A program made the position numbers and the translations under genes. The notes below the pieces were generated by a model. The model saw only the letters and a list, made by a program, of their open reading frames with translations, did no database searches and was not told the DNA's origin. Positions 40,801 to 49,847 of a stretch of DNA of 64,000 nucleotides are shown here, piece after piece. The DNA is taken from contig NZ_CP163518.1 in assembly GCF_041080625.1 (NCBI RefSeq), forward strand, positions 2,604,001-2,668,000, written 5' to 3'. Numbering within the stretch: position 1 is the stretch's first letter; every line of letters starts with the position of its first letter. The stretch is from Streptomyces sp. CG1 (lineage in GTDB: Bacteria > Actinomycetota > Actinomycetes > Streptomycetales > Streptomycetaceae).

Positions 40801-42108
40801 ATGGCGGATCCTGGGATGAGCGTGACTCCCTACTGGGAGCTGACCTTCGACGCGGACGGGGACGTGGACGGCCGCGAACGCGACCAGCTGGTGGCGCAGG
40901 TGGCGGAGCACGGCGTGCGTGACCTGCTCGTCTTCGCGCACGGCTGGAACGACGACCGCTCGGGCGCGACCGCGCTGTACCGCCGCTTCTTCACCCCGGT
41001 CCCGGGGTTCGCCCCGAAGGCCCGCATCGGGTACGTGGGCGTGATCTGGCCGTCGATGCGGTTCAGCGACGAGCCGATCCCCGACTTCCCGAAGTCGGTG
41101 GCGGCCACGACGCCCCCGACGGCGGCTCTGGACGCGGACACCCGGCGGGCCCTGGTGGCGGTCTTCCCGGACCGGGCGGCCCTGATCGGCCAGCTGGGCC
41201 GGATGCTGGACGAACGGCCGGACGGCGCCCAGGGGTTGACGGAGTTCGGGCGGCTGGTGCGGCAGCTGATCGACGGCGAGCGGGGGCCCGGCGTGGCCGA
41301 CACGGAGGAGGAGGGCGAGCCGGGCGTGTTCACCATGGACCCGGCGGCCGCGTGCCAGGAGTTCGCGGAGGCGCTCGCGGCGGTGCGGTCCGCCGGGACA
41401 GCGTCCGAGGGGCCGTCCGAGGGGTTCAGCATCCCGAACCCCTGGGACGGCGCCAAGGAGCTGCTGCGGCAGGCGACGTACTACGCGATGAAACGGCGTG
41501 CCGGGACGGTCGGCGAGCAGGGTCTCGGGCCGGTGCTCGGCACGCTGGCCGGAGCGGCGCCCGGGGTGCGGGTGCATCTGATGGGGCACAGCTTCGGCGG
41601 GCGGCTGGTGTCGTTCGCGCTGCGCGGGCTGCAGGACGGGGTGCGCACGGTGCAGTCCGTGACCCTCCTGCAAGGCGCCTTCTCGCATTTCGCGTTCGCG
41701 GAGCGGGTGCCGCAGGCCCCGGACAAGGCGGGCGCGCTCAAGGACCTGCAGCGGCGCATCGACGGGCCGCTGGTGTGCTGCTACTCGCACTTCGACACGG
41801 CGCTCGGCACGTTCTATCCGCTGGCCTCCCGGCTGGCCGGGGACGACCGCTCGTGTGTGGGCAGCGAGATCGCGGCCGTGCTGGGGCCGGAGTGGGGCGC
41901 CCTGGGGCATGACGGGGTGCAGGCGGTGCCGGGGACCGCCGGGCTGGACCTCGCGGCGGCCCTGAGGGGACCGCTGCCCGCGTCCGGGTGCGTGAACGTC
42001 GACGCAGCCGCGGTCGTCTGCCACGGCGGCCCGCCGGCCGGGGCACACAGCGACATCGTGCACCCCGAACTGGCACGCCTGGTGCTGGCGGCGGGCCGCA
42101 TCACGTGA
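40801..42108 (+). CDS. Large alpha/beta hydrolase-fold protein
   Basis: A 435-aa protein of unknown substrate. The N-terminal LLVFAHGWNDDRSGA (residues ~41-55) is the oxyanion-loop strand, and the nucleophile elbow is VHLMGHSFGGRLVSFALRG near residue 258 (GHSFG, Ser). A possible catalytic His lies in GGPPAGAHSDIVHPEL near 418. The insert between residues 60 and 240 is unusually long and acidic. No signal peptide; probably cytosolic. ATG at 40801 is preceded by GAGGGAG; an in-frame ATG at 40816 is possible. I recognise it only as a Streptomyces conserved hydrolase. Confidence 0.8.
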   Translation: MADPGMSVTPYWELTFDADGDVDGRERDQLVAQVAEHGVRDLLVFAHGWNDDRSGATALYRRFFTPVPGFAPKARIGYVGVIWPSMRFSDEPIPDFPKSVAATTPPTAALDADTRRALVAVFPDRAALIGQLGRMLDERPDGAQGLTEFGRLVRQLIDGERGPGVADTEEEGEPGVFTMDPAAACQEFAEALAAVRSAGTASEGPSEGFSIPNPWDGAKELLRQATYYAMKRRAGTVGEQGLGPVLGTLAGAAPGVRVHLMGHSFGGRLVSFALRGLQDGVRTVQSVTLLQGAFSHFAFAERVPQAPDKAGALKDLQRRIDGPLVCCYSHFDTALGTFYPLASRLAGDDRSCVGSEIAAVLGPEWGALGHDGVQAVPGTAGLDLAAALRGPLPASGCVNVDAAAVVCHGGPPAGAHSDIVHPELARLVLAAGRIT

Positions 42109-42136
42109 TCCCGGCCCACCGCCGGCAGCCGTGGAT

Positions 42137-44923
42137 CTACCGGTGTGAGGTGTACTCGACCACCTGCTGGAAGGTCGGCCGGTTCTGCCAGCTGATGTTG
42201 TAGTGCTTGATGCCGCCCAGGGTGCGCTGGACGATCGAGTCGGCGCACCACTGGTCGCCCGCCGAGCACAGGGAGTCCCCGGGGTAGACCGTCGACGCGC
42301 TGGTGCCTGCCGCCGTCTTCAGGGTGCTGATCAGGAGGTCCCGGCAGGAGCCGAGGTCACCGCCGCCGCAGTACTTCTCGGCGAGCCCGCTCTGCACGTT
42401 CTCCCCGAGCACCGCCCGGATGTCCTTGTCGACATAGCTCCACCAGCCGAACTGGAAGGAGCTTCCGGCGTGCGAGCCGGTCGGGCCGTGTCCGGCGGAC
42501 GGGGCCTCGTCGATCGACAGGTTGCTGGTGAGAGCGGTGTACAGATCGCTGCCGAGGCCCGGTTCGAACTCGGCCTTGACCAGCAGCGGCCACCAGGCGT
42601 CCAGGATCCGGATCGCGTCGGTGTCGGCGTACGCCTTCGAACCGGCGGACGTCTCCGTGCGCCCCGCGCCCGCGTCCACCCACGCCTGGAGCTTCCTCAC
42701 CGCGTCGGCAGCCGTGGAGTCGGTCACCGGCGAGGAGTTGATCACCTTGAGCAGCTTCGGCAGCACGTCCTCGGCACGCAGATCGGCGAGGGCCGCGTCC
42801 GCCATGGCCTGCACCAGCTTGGCCCGGGTCACTCCACCGGCCGCTACCAGCTTCTTCACCCGGTCGTCCAGCAGATTGCCGCGGTGCACCGAACCGTCGC
42901 CCCAGGACGCGGTCGTGTAGTCCTTGGCCTGCTTGTTGTTCCAGGAGACGTAGTAGTCCTGGTCGACGGAGTTGGGGTGCGCGGAGGCCGGGGTGTAGTC
43001 GGCGGTGTTGGTGGCCGGGTCCCAGTTCTGCCACTCGTACGCGGGCTGCGCCCAGACCGGGAACTCGGAGTCGACGCCGGCCGCCCGGACCGGGTTGTCA
43101 CCGCTGTTGTAGTACGCGGTGTGCTGGGAGTCGGCGTAGAACCAGTTGAAGGTGTAGTTGATGTGCTGGGCCGCGCTCTGGAAGTCCTTCGGGCCCTTGA
43201 CGTAGTCGGGGTCGTTCAGCATCTGGAAGCCGATGATCGAGTCGGCCTCGTGCAGATACGAGGAGCGCAGCGTGGTGTAGGCGACCTTCTTGCCGCCGGC
43301 GGTCGCGCGGTACTCCACCGGCCCGTATTTCGTGCGCCAGACCCGCATGGTGTACGACCCCGCCGGCGTGCTGTCGGCTGTGGTCGGCGACCAGGCGTTC
43401 TTCTGCTCGACCTTGTCCATGGCCGTACAGGTGCCGTGGTACAGGTAGTGGTAGTCGTCCTGGCACAGCTCGACGGCGTAGGTGTCGATGATGTCCTGGC
43501 CGGAGGTGGTCGCGCTCCAGGAGTAGTCCTGGCCGCGGCCCAGTTCGACGTACATGCTCAGACCCGCGAAGGAGGCGCCGCGTGCGCTGATGCCCGGGCC
43601 CTGGATCTCCTGGAGCATGAGCAGCTGCGGGGCGAAGTACCCGGTCTGCGGCCCGAAGACGGCGATCGGATGCCCGCTCGCGGTGTACTTGCCGCTCACG
43701 ACAAGGGCGTTGGACATCCCTCGGTGGGCCGAGCTGAGCGTGGTCTTCGCGGCCGTGGCGGAGGTGCTCCTGGCTGTCGCGGAGCCCGCGCTGCCCGTGC
43801 GGTCGTAGACGAGGGGTTCCTGGGTGACCGTGCCGGGGTCGGGCAGCGCCTCGCCCTTGGCGTCGGCGGGCTTGCTGCCGTACGGGAAGCTCTCGCCGTC
43901 GTGGACGGTCAGGACGGCCTCGGGGTCGTTGCGCTCCCGGAAGGCCTCCCAGACCTTGGTGCCCTCCTCAACGCCGTACTTGGACTGCGCGGCGATCAGC
44001 GAGAGGGCGTTGTTGACCTCGCCACCACCGCCGGAGCCGAACAGCGAGCCGATCACGGAGGCCAGCGCCACCAGGTCGGTGATCTTGAAGTGGTCTATGG
44101 TCCCGGCGTTGGTGATCGGGTCCTTGTGACCGGTCAGGTCGTACTCGCCGGGGAAGTAACGGCCGCTGTCCGAGGCGTCGATATAGGCGTTGATGCCGGC
44201 GAGGTAGGCATTGGCGTCGGCGAGGGCCTGCTGGCCGCGGGCGCCGTTCCTGGCCACCGCGTGGTCGATCTGCGCCTGCAGGTCGGCCTCGGTGTACGGC
44301 GCGTTGCGGTAGAACTCCTGCTCCAGGCCCTGGTTGGCGGCGGCGCCGCCGGCGAAGGAGGTCAGCTGGCCGCGGCCGACGTGCCGGAAGACGTCCATCA
44401 GCCACAGCCGGTCCTCGGCCGACGCATAACCGGCACCGTACTCGGTGCCGTACCGGGTCGTGCCGGTGATGTGCGGCACACCGGTCTTCTTGTCCCGGAC
44501 GATGGTCACATCGCTACGGCCGCTCGGTTTCTCGGTGGAGGCGACCTGGTCTGACGGGACGCCGAACGAGGAGTCGTTGAAGAAGTTGTTGATCGTCGAA
44601 TCGGTCAGGCCCGCATGGCCGCCGGCGAGATCGGCGTACGGGCCGAGCTGGTCCTCGGCGTGCGAGGGCTGGGTGCCGAAGGCCTGGTTGAGCAGGATCT
44701 GCGCCAGCGTCGCATTGCCGTTCTCGCCGGGCGGCAGGATGTCCGAGCACTGGCCGCCGCAGTAGTCGTTCGAGGCGGCGGCCTGGGCGGCGGCCGCCTG
44801 CTGGGTGAGAGGGGAGAGAAGTCCGGCGACGAGTACGCATATCGACGCGGTCTTCAGGAACCCGGGGAAGCGGCGGGACGTTCTCAATCTGTCAAGGACG
44901 GTGCGTGGGGTTCGCCGTGGCAT
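42137..44923 (-). CDS. Secreted penicillin acylase family protein (Ntn-hydrolase)
   Basis: A 928-aa exported amidase precursor. A signal peptide occupies residues ~1-48 (FLKTASICVLVAGLLSPL then AAAAQAAA). The alpha-subunit region contains GTEYGAGYASAEDRLWLMD near residue 158. The autocatalytic processing site is in HRGMSNALVVSG near residue 400, where Ser becomes the N-terminal nucleophile of the beta subunit. The region between (residues ~370-400) is Ala/Thr/Ser-rich, consistent with the excised spacer. Cys pairs occur near both ends (CGGQCSDIL; CGGGDLGSC). Related enzymes cleave acyl amides such as N-acyl-homoserine lactones or lipopeptides; specificity is unknown. ATG start. Confidence 0.92.
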   Translation of the reverse strand: MPRRTPRTVLDRLRTSRRFPGFLKTASICVLVAGLLSPLTQQAAAAQAAASNDYCGGQCSDILPPGENGNATLAQILLNQAFGTQPSHAEDQLGPYADLAGGHAGLTDSTINNFFNDSSFGVPSDQVASTEKPSGRSDVTIVRDKKTGVPHITGTTRYGTEYGAGYASAEDRLWLMDVFRHVGRGQLTSFAGGAAANQGLEQEFYRNAPYTEADLQAQIDHAVARNGARGQQALADANAYLAGINAYIDASDSGRYFPGEYDLTGHKDPITNAGTIDHFKITDLVALASVIGSLFGSGGGGEVNNALSLIAAQSKYGVEEGTKVWEAFRERNDPEAVLTVHDGESFPYGSKPADAKGEALPDPGTVTQEPLVYDRTGSAGSATARSTSATAAKTTLSSAHRGMSNALVVSGKYTASGHPIAVFGPQTGYFAPQLLMLQEIQGPGISARGASFAGLSMYVELGRGQDYSWSATTSGQDIIDTYAVELCQDDYHYLYHGTCTAMDKVEQKNAWSPTTADSTPAGSYTMRVWRTKYGPVEYRATAGGKKVAYTTLRSSYLHEADSIIGFQMLNDPDYVKGPKDFQSAAQHINYTFNWFYADSQHTAYYNSGDNPVRAAGVDSEFPVWAQPAYEWQNWDPATNTADYTPASAHPNSVDQDYYVSWNNKQAKDYTTASWGDGSVHRGNLLDDRVKKLVAAGGVTRAKLVQAMADAALADLRAEDVLPKLLKVINSSPVTDSTAADAVRKLQAWVDAGAGRTETSAGSKAYADTDAIRILDAWWPLLVKAEFEPGLGSDLYTALTSNLSIDEAPSAGHGPTGSHAGSSFQFGWWSYVDKDIRAVLGENVQSGLAEKYCGGGDLGSCRDLLISTLKTAAGTSASTVYPGDSLCSAGDQWCADSIVQRTLGGIKHYNISWQNRPTFQQVVEYTSHR

Positions 44924-45144
44924 GTGGCAGCTCCTAGCGACAGGGGTGGCCGAACGTTACCGCCGGTATCCCCAGCTTTAAAGATGAACATGCGTCACTT
45001 TCTGGAGTCCGCAGGCAGAACGAAGAGATGAGCACGCGAAGAGATGGAGCCGAATCGCCTGTCGATACGTCTATTCGGCGACGTCCGTGCGACGACGCCG
45101 AAGTGACCGAAGTACAGGTGCAGGTGTGACGGAGGTGCAGGGCG

Positions 45145-45747
45145 ATGGCCGGTTTCCGGAGTCTGGCGAGACAGGTACGCGATCCGGGCTGCGATCTGGC
45201 GCTGCGGCGATACTCACTGCGCAAGTGCCTTGAGAAGTTCGCCCCTTACGGGCATCGGGCGACCTGGGACCATCTGAGCTCGCGGGCCGGCTTCGGCCCC
45301 GAGGACCGCTCCCCCGACCCGGTGCGGCTCGTGGCCGCGCTGGAGGAGTTGGAGGAGGCACGGTCCGTCTGGCTCGCCTATGAGACCGACTTCACCGAGC
45401 GGCGCAGGAAGGAGAAGCACGACGGGTTGCGCCGGCCGGGCAGTGTGGACGACTGGCACCGGCTGACCTGGGGCGGCTTCGGGGTCGCCTGGTGCGACGA
45501 CCCGCGCGTCCACCCCGGCGAGCCACTGGCCGAGGTGCTGCGCCGGCTGATCGCCGCCCTGGAGCGGGACCCGGGCGGGGGCTGCCCGGTATGCGGCGAG
45601 GACCGCCTGATCTGGCGGTACGGCCTGGACCACGAACCGTCGTCCGGCCCGGTCTGCACGGCCTGCGGGATACTCGTCCCGCGCCCCGTGCTCACACCAC
45701 AGGCGCTGGCATCGGCCAGGCGGGGGCAACTGCTGATGTCGGCCTGA
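45145..45747 (+). CDS. Conserved hypothetical protein with C-terminal zinc-ribbon-like motif
   Basis: A 200-aa cytosolic protein that I know only as a Streptomyces conserved hypothetical. The N-terminal half is helical and charged (ALRRYSLRKCLEKFAPYGHR; LEELEEARSVWLAYETDFTE). The C-terminal part carries CPVCGEDRL and CTACGILV (residues ~150-175), a CxxC-x(~20)-CxxC zinc ribbon. ATG start giving MAGFRSLARQVRDPG. Nucleic-acid or protein binding is possible but cannot be stated. Confidence 0.75.
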   Translation: MAGFRSLARQVRDPGCDLALRRYSLRKCLEKFAPYGHRATWDHLSSRAGFGPEDRSPDPVRLVAALEELEEARSVWLAYETDFTERRRKEKHDGLRRPGSVDDWHRLTWGGFGVAWCDDPRVHPGEPLAEVLRRLIAALERDPGGGCPVCGEDRLIWRYGLDHEPSSGPVCTACGILVPRPVLTPQALASARRGQLLMSA

Positions 45748-45819
45748 TTATTGGGGGGATTCCCTGGGGGGTGCGTAGGGGGATGCCGCACCCCTGTCGG
45801 CTCGGAGCGACTCTTCAGC

Positions 45820-45902
45820 GGGGGCTGGGCAACCCCCAAGGGGCGCGGGGCTGTATCGATACGCGGCTCCGCCGCGTGGGCGCGACCAGCCACGACGGAG
45901 CC
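45820..45902. repeat. Streptomyces-type intergenic palindromic repeat
   Basis: The stretch contains AACCCCCAAGGGGCGCGGGG, then a hairpin GCGGC-TCC-GCCGC, then GTGGGCGCGACCAGCC. I recognise this as a sequence found between genes at many places in Streptomyces genomes. It lies between the zinc-ribbon protein and the BKACE gene. Confidence 0.7.
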
Positions 45903-45961
45903 ACAGACGACCGACGACCCATCTCGGCACTGCGCCATACGGCACTGCGAAGGGGAGCACT

Positions 45962-46687
45962 GTGCAGGCTTGCCTGAACGGCCGCCGATCGCCGGCGGAC
46001 AGCGCAACCGTGCCGATGTCACCCGAGGACATGGCCCATTCCGCCGCAGAAGCGGTCGCGGCCGGGGCCACGGCGGTGCACGTCCACCCGAAGACACCGT
46101 GCGGGCACGACAGCCTCTCCCCGCGCGTGCTGGCGCCGACGCTGGAGGCGATCCGGGCGCGGGTGCCGGTGCCGGTCGGTGTGACGACGGGCGCCTGGAC
46201 GGAGCCCGATCCGGCGGCCCGGCGGGCCCGGGTGCGCAGTTGGTCGGCACTGCCCGACTTCGCCTCGGTCAACTGGCATGAGCCGGGCGCCGAAGCGGTG
46301 GCCGAACAGCTGCTCGCGATGGGCGTGGGCGTCGAGGCGGGCATCTGGTCCGGCACCGACGGCGCGGCCCGGTTCGCGGCCTCGCCCCTCGGGCCGAGGG
46401 TGCTGCGCGTGCTGGCGGAGGTCACCGACCCGGACCCGGCGACCGCCGAGGCCTCGGCGCGGGCCCTGCTGGCCGGCCTCGGCAAGGCGTTCGACCGGCC
46501 GATCCTGCTGCACGGCGAGGAGGGCGGCACCTGGCCGGTGCTGCGACTGGCCGGACGACTGGGCCTGGCGACCCGAATCGGCCTGGAGGACACCCTGTTC
46601 CGTCCGGACGGCCAACGGGCGTACGACAACGCTCAGTTGGTGGCCGACGGACTGGTCCAGTACGGGTCGTTCCAGCGCTCCTCGTAG
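45962..46687 (+). CDS. BKACE (beta-keto acid cleavage enzyme, DUF849) family protein
   Basis: A 241-aa TIM-barrel enzyme of the 3-keto-5-aminohexanoate cleavage family, which condenses a beta-keto acid with acetyl-CoA. The zinc His pair is in TAVHVHPKTP (residues ~38-47), and the C-terminal ligand Glu lies in IGLEDTLFRPDG near residue 205. At 241 aa it is shorter than the usual 270-310, and the N-terminal acidic ligand region (NGRRSPADSATVPMSPED) departs from the common pattern. The start is the GTG giving MQACLNGRR. Function is therefore less sure than family membership. Confidence 0.82.
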   Translation: MQACLNGRRSPADSATVPMSPEDMAHSAAEAVAAGATAVHVHPKTPCGHDSLSPRVLAPTLEAIRARVPVPVGVTTGAWTEPDPAARRARVRSWSALPDFASVNWHEPGAEAVAEQLLAMGVGVEAGIWSGTDGAARFAASPLGPRVLRVLAEVTDPDPATAEASARALLAGLGKAFDRPILLHGEEGGTWPVLRLAGRLGLATRIGLEDTLFRPDGQRAYDNAQLVADGLVQYGSFQRSS

Positions 46688-46841
46688 GGCAGGCCGACGA
46701 GCCGGACCCTTGCCGCCGGCCGAAGGGCGCGACGCTAGCAGACCCGAATCCGGTCGCTCCACCGCTTTCCCGTGCGGACAGTTGGTGGCGATGAACCACG
46801 TCTGACGGGCATCCCTGTGCCCGCACACCCGAGGAGTTGTG

Positions 46842-47909
46842 ATGTCGACGCTGCGCGTCACCGCCGAAGTGCTGACCGTCCACGAGCATCCGAACGCCGA
46901 CGCGCTCGAGCTGGCCCAGGTGGGCCTGTACCGAGCCGTCGTCGCCAAGGGCGTGTACCGCACCGGTGAGGCCGCCGTCTACATCCCCGAGCAGTCCTTG
47001 CTGCCGCCCGAGCTGATCGAGGAGCTGGGGCTGACCGGACGGCTGGCGGGTGGCGAGGCCAACCGGATCAAGGCGGTGCGGCTGCGCGGCGAGCTGTCGC
47101 AGGGCATCGTGTGCCGGCCGCACGCGCTGGCGGACGTCGATCTGGTGCGGGCGGCGGCCGAGGGGACGGACTTCGCGGAGCGGCTGGGCATCACCAAGTG
47201 GGTGCCGCCGATCCCGCCGACCATGAACGGCGACGTGGAGTCCGCTCCCGATCTCCTGCCGTGGGTCGACATCGAGAACATCCAGCGCTACCCGGACATC
47301 TTCACGCCGGGCGAGCCGGTCGTCCTGACGGAGAAGCTGCACGGTTCGGCGTGCCTGCTGACGTACATCGCCGACGAGGGGCGGGTGTACGTGTCCTCCA
47401 AGGGCTTCGGCGCCAAGTCCCTGGCGCTGAAGGAGGATCCACGGAACCTGTACTGGCGGGCGGTGCGGGGCCATGGCGTCGCCGAGGCGGCGGCGCGGCT
47501 GGCCGAGCGGCTCGGTGCGCGCCGGGTCGGCATCTTCGGGGAGGTGTACGGCGCGGGGGTGCAGGACCTGTCGTACGGCGCCGACGGGCGGCGGGAGACG
47601 CTGGGGTACGCGGCGTTCGACGTCTCGGCGGAGGTGGACGGGGCCGTGCGGTGGCTGGACGCGGCGGAGTCGCTGGAGGGAGAGCAGCCGGTGGTGCCGC
47701 GGCTGTACGCGGGGCCGTACGACATCGGGCGGGTGCTGGAGTTCGCGAGCGGGCGGGAGACGGTGTCAGGGCGGGGGCTGCATCTGCGGGAGGGGGTGGT
47801 CATACGGCCTGCGGTCGAGCGGTACAGCGCGGTGACCGGGGGTCGGGCCATCGCCAAGGCGGTGAGCCCGGCGTACCTGACGCGAAAGGGTGGCACCGAG
47901 TACGAGTAG
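46842..47909 (+). CDS. RNA ligase (ATP), DRB0094/DraRnl-like
   Basis: A 355-aa nucleotidyltransferase. The N-terminal region (residues 1-120, HPNADALELAQVGLYRAVV) is an OB-like module resembling tRNA-binding domains. The adenylylation domain has motif I KLHGSACL near residue 169 (Lys nucleophile), VYVSSKGFGAKSL near 187, motif III-like VGIFGEVYGAG near 228, motif IV-like REGVVIRPA near 316 and motif V-like IAKAVSPAYL near 338. This is the DraRnl layout known from Deinococcus, an ATP-dependent ligase that seals RNA 3'-OH/5'-phosphate nicks. ATG start with GAGGAG upstream. Confidence 0.9.
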   Translation: MSTLRVTAEVLTVHEHPNADALELAQVGLYRAVVAKGVYRTGEAAVYIPEQSLLPPELIEELGLTGRLAGGEANRIKAVRLRGELSQGIVCRPHALADVDLVRAAAEGTDFAERLGITKWVPPIPPTMNGDVESAPDLLPWVDIENIQRYPDIFTPGEPVVLTEKLHGSACLLTYIADEGRVYVSSKGFGAKSLALKEDPRNLYWRAVRGHGVAEAAARLAERLGARRVGIFGEVYGAGVQDLSYGADGRRETLGYAAFDVSAEVDGAVRWLDAAESLEGEQPVVPRLYAGPYDIGRVLEFASGRETVSGRGLHLREGVVIRPAVERYSAVTGGRAIAKAVSPAYLTRKGGTEYE

Positions 47910-47960
47910 GGCAACGACCCGCACCCGGCAGTCCCGCGACCCCCTCCCCGGTGGCCGGGC

Positions 47961-48419
47961 TCAGCGCTTCTCCGCCAACAGCCGTGACCCGGTGAGCCGT
48001 TCGCCGAACACGTCGTCCGGGTTGGAGAGGACGCAGTTCTCCAGGGAGAGGCACCCGCATCCGATGCAGTCGGTGAGGTGGTCGCGCAAACGGTTCAGCT
48101 GCTTGATGCGTTCGTCGAGTTCCGAGCGCCACGTCTCGGACAACCGCGCCCAGTCCTCCCGCGTGGGAGTCCGTTCCTCCGGCAGTTCCGCGAGGGCGTC
48201 CCGGATCGTGGCCAGCGGGATGCCCACCCGCTGCGCCGCGCGGACGAACGCGACCCGCCGCAGGGTGTCACGGCTGTAGCGCCGCTGGTTGCCGGACGTG
48301 CGGCGGCTGCTGATCAGGCCCTTGGACTCGTAGAAGTGCAGGGCGGAGACCGCGGCACCGCTGCGCGCGGACAACTGGCCGACGGTCAGCTCGTGGACCT
48401 TCTCGGGAATCTGGGGCAC
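47961..48419 (-). CDS. soxR: Redox-sensitive transcriptional activator SoxR
   Basis: A 152-aa MerR-family regulator. The winged helix-turn-helix is [20 protein letters not shown] (residues ~13-32); [20 protein letters not shown] follows, then a dimerisation helix. The [2Fe-2S] cluster motif [12 protein letters not shown] (C-x2-C-x-C-x5-C) is complete near residue 118. In Streptomyces SoxR responds to redox-active metabolites such as gamma-actinorhodin and activates exporters and oxidoreductases. No SoxR box is visible at its own promoter, which abuts a palindromic repeat. ATG start. Confidence 0.95.
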   Translation of the reverse strand: MPQIPEKVHELTVGQLSARSGAAVSALHFYESKGLISSRRTSGNQRRYSRDTLRRVAFVRAAQRVGIPLATIRDALAELPEERTPTREDWARLSETWRSELDERIKQLNRLRDHLTDCIGCGCLSLENCVLSNPDDVFGERLTGSRLLAEKR

Positions 48420-48432
48420 TCCTCAGAGCCTA

Positions 48433-48607
48433 GGGCCTGTCCGTCGGATCAGGTCGCAGGAAAAGCGACGGCGCCTCATCAGCGCAGGTGAGCGGGGGCT
48501 GGGGCGTCCAGTTGCAAGGCGGACAAGGCGGGTGCCCCCACGCCCTTGCGGCAGTGGGGAGGGCGTGCCGGCCCCCGTGTCTGCGACAGGATCCGCCGGA
48601 CAGGCCC
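48433..48607. repeat. MITE-like palindromic element (copy 2)
   Basis: A 175-bp element. The left end GGGCCTGTCCGTCGGATC pairs with the right end GATCCGCCGGACAGGCCC at 17 of 18 positions. Internally it holds a second palindrome around CCCCCACGCCCTTGCGGCAG (about 48533-48555), shared with copy 3 at 56595. It lies just upstream of soxR and the MaoC promoter. Confidence 0.8.
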
Positions 48608-48634
48608 TGGTCGCCCGGCGCTGGTCGCAGTCCG

Positions 48635-48677
48635 TTGACAGACGCCCCGCACCCGACCATGCTAAGCAGTTGCTTAG
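48635..48677 (+). promoter_or_regulatory. Promoter and TetR-type operator of the MaoC gene
   Basis: TTGACA (48635-48640), a 17-nt spacer and CATGCT (48658-48663) form a good housekeeping-type promoter. CTAAGCAGTTGCTTAG (48662-48677) is a palindrome with 7-bp arms overlapping the -10 and start point, ideal for repression. A related site lies at 49848. Confidence 0.75.
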
Positions 48678-48701
48678 AGACGCGAGCGAGAGGCCGGGAT
48701 C

Positions 48702-49163
48702 ATGGCAGAACCGAGGACCTTCACCTCCCCCGACGAGCTGAAGACGGCCGTCGGCGAGCAGCTGGGGTACACCGATTGGCTGGAGGTCGACCAGAAGCGC
48801 ATCGATCTGTTCGCCGAGGCCACCGGCGACCACCAGTGGATCCATGTGGACCCGGAGAAGGCGGCGGCGGGGCCGTTCAAGACCACCATCGCGCACGGCT
48901 ATCTCACGCTCTCCCTGCTGCCGCTCTTCAGCCCGCAGCTGATCCGGGTCGAGGGCGTGAAGATGGGCGTGAACTACGGCACGAACAAGGTCCGCTTCCC
49001 CGCCCCCGTCCCCGTCGGCTCCCGGCTGCGCGCCACCGCGAAGATCACCGGTGTCGAGGACGTCACCGGTGGCATCCAGGTGACCGTCGCCTTCACCGTG
49101 GAGCGCGAGGGCGGCGACAAGCCGGTCTGCGTCGCGGAGTCGGTGTCCCGGTACTACCTCTGA
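48702..49163 (+). CDS. MaoC family dehydratase (hotdog hydratase)
   Basis: A 153-aa (R)-specific enoyl-CoA hydratase-like protein. The hydratase 2 motif is FAEATGDHQWIHVDPEKA (Asp and His catalytic pair, residues ~36-53), followed by TIAHGYLTLSLLPLFS near 64. The enzyme would hydrate 2-enoyl-CoA in fatty acid or branched acid breakdown. It converges on a TetR gene whose own upstream region shares the operator. ATG start with weak ribosome-binding site GAGAGG 12 nt upstream. Confidence 0.92.
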   Translation: MAEPRTFTSPDELKTAVGEQLGYTDWLEVDQKRIDLFAEATGDHQWIHVDPEKAAAGPFKTTIAHGYLTLSLLPLFSPQLIRVEGVKMGVNYGTNKVRFPAPVPVGSRLRATAKITGVEDVTGGIQVTVAFTVEREGGDKPVCVAESVSRYYL

Positions 49164-49175
49164 CCCCCGGGGCGG

Positions 49176-49799
49176 TTACGTCGCCCCGACCATCCGGAGC
49201 ACGAGGTCGGCGTAGAGCGCGCCGACCTCCTCGGGGGTGCGCGGGCCGTCCACGGTGAACCAGCGGGCCACGTCGATGCACAGCGACAGCACGGCGAGCG
49301 TGGTGCCCTTGACGTCCAGTACGTCGAACTCGCCCGACGCCACGCCCTCCTCGATGATCCCGCGCACCTCGGCGTCGACCTGGCGGCGCAGCGCGACGAT
49401 CTCGGCGCGGGCCTCGGGACCGAGGGCGTCGAGTTCGTACTGCACGACCCGCGCGGTGGTGCGCCGCCCCGCGTGCCAGCGCACGAAGGAGCTGACCGCG
49501 TCGGCGAGCCGTTCCTTCGCCGTGCCCTCGCGCCGCGCCGCCGTGCGCAGGATGTCGAGCGCCTTGTCGTGGCCGATGCGGCTGATCCGGTGGAGCAGCT
49601 CTTCCTTGGTCTTGTAGTGGATGTAGAGCGCGGCCGGGCTCATGCCGGCGCGGCCGGCGATGTCGCGGGTGGTCGTCGCGTGGTAGCCGCGCTCGGCGAA
49701 GGCCTCCACGGCGGCGACGAGCAGCCGCCGGGCCGCGTCAGGGGTGACCTCTTCCCACGGCTCCACTTCGCCGCCGGTCGTCTCCTCCGCCGTACTCAT
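49176..49799 (-). CDS. TetR family regulator (likely regulator of the MaoC gene)
   Basis: A 207-aa TetR repressor. The helix-turn-helix is TTRDIAGRAGMSPAALYIHY (residues ~41-60) after LLVAAVEAFAERGYHAT. The C-terminal domain (GTTLAVLSLCIDVARWF) fits acyl-CoA-type sensors. ATG start giving MSTAEETTGGEV. The sequence 49-64 bp upstream is related to the palindrome in the MaoC promoter, so it probably represses both itself and MaoC. Confidence 0.9.
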   Translation of the reverse strand: MSTAEETTGGEVEPWEEVTPDAARRLLVAAVEAFAERGYHATTTRDIAGRAGMSPAALYIHYKTKEELLHRISRIGHDKALDILRTAARREGTAKERLADAVSSFVRWHAGRRTTARVVQYELDALGPEARAEIVALRRQVDAEVRGIIEEGVASGEFDVLDVKGTTLAVLSLCIDVARWFTVDGPRTPEEVGALYADLVLRMVGAT

Positions 49800-49847
49800 C
49801 GCTCGCTCGCCCCTCTCCGTGACAGGAGCACCACCATACCGCCGAAG

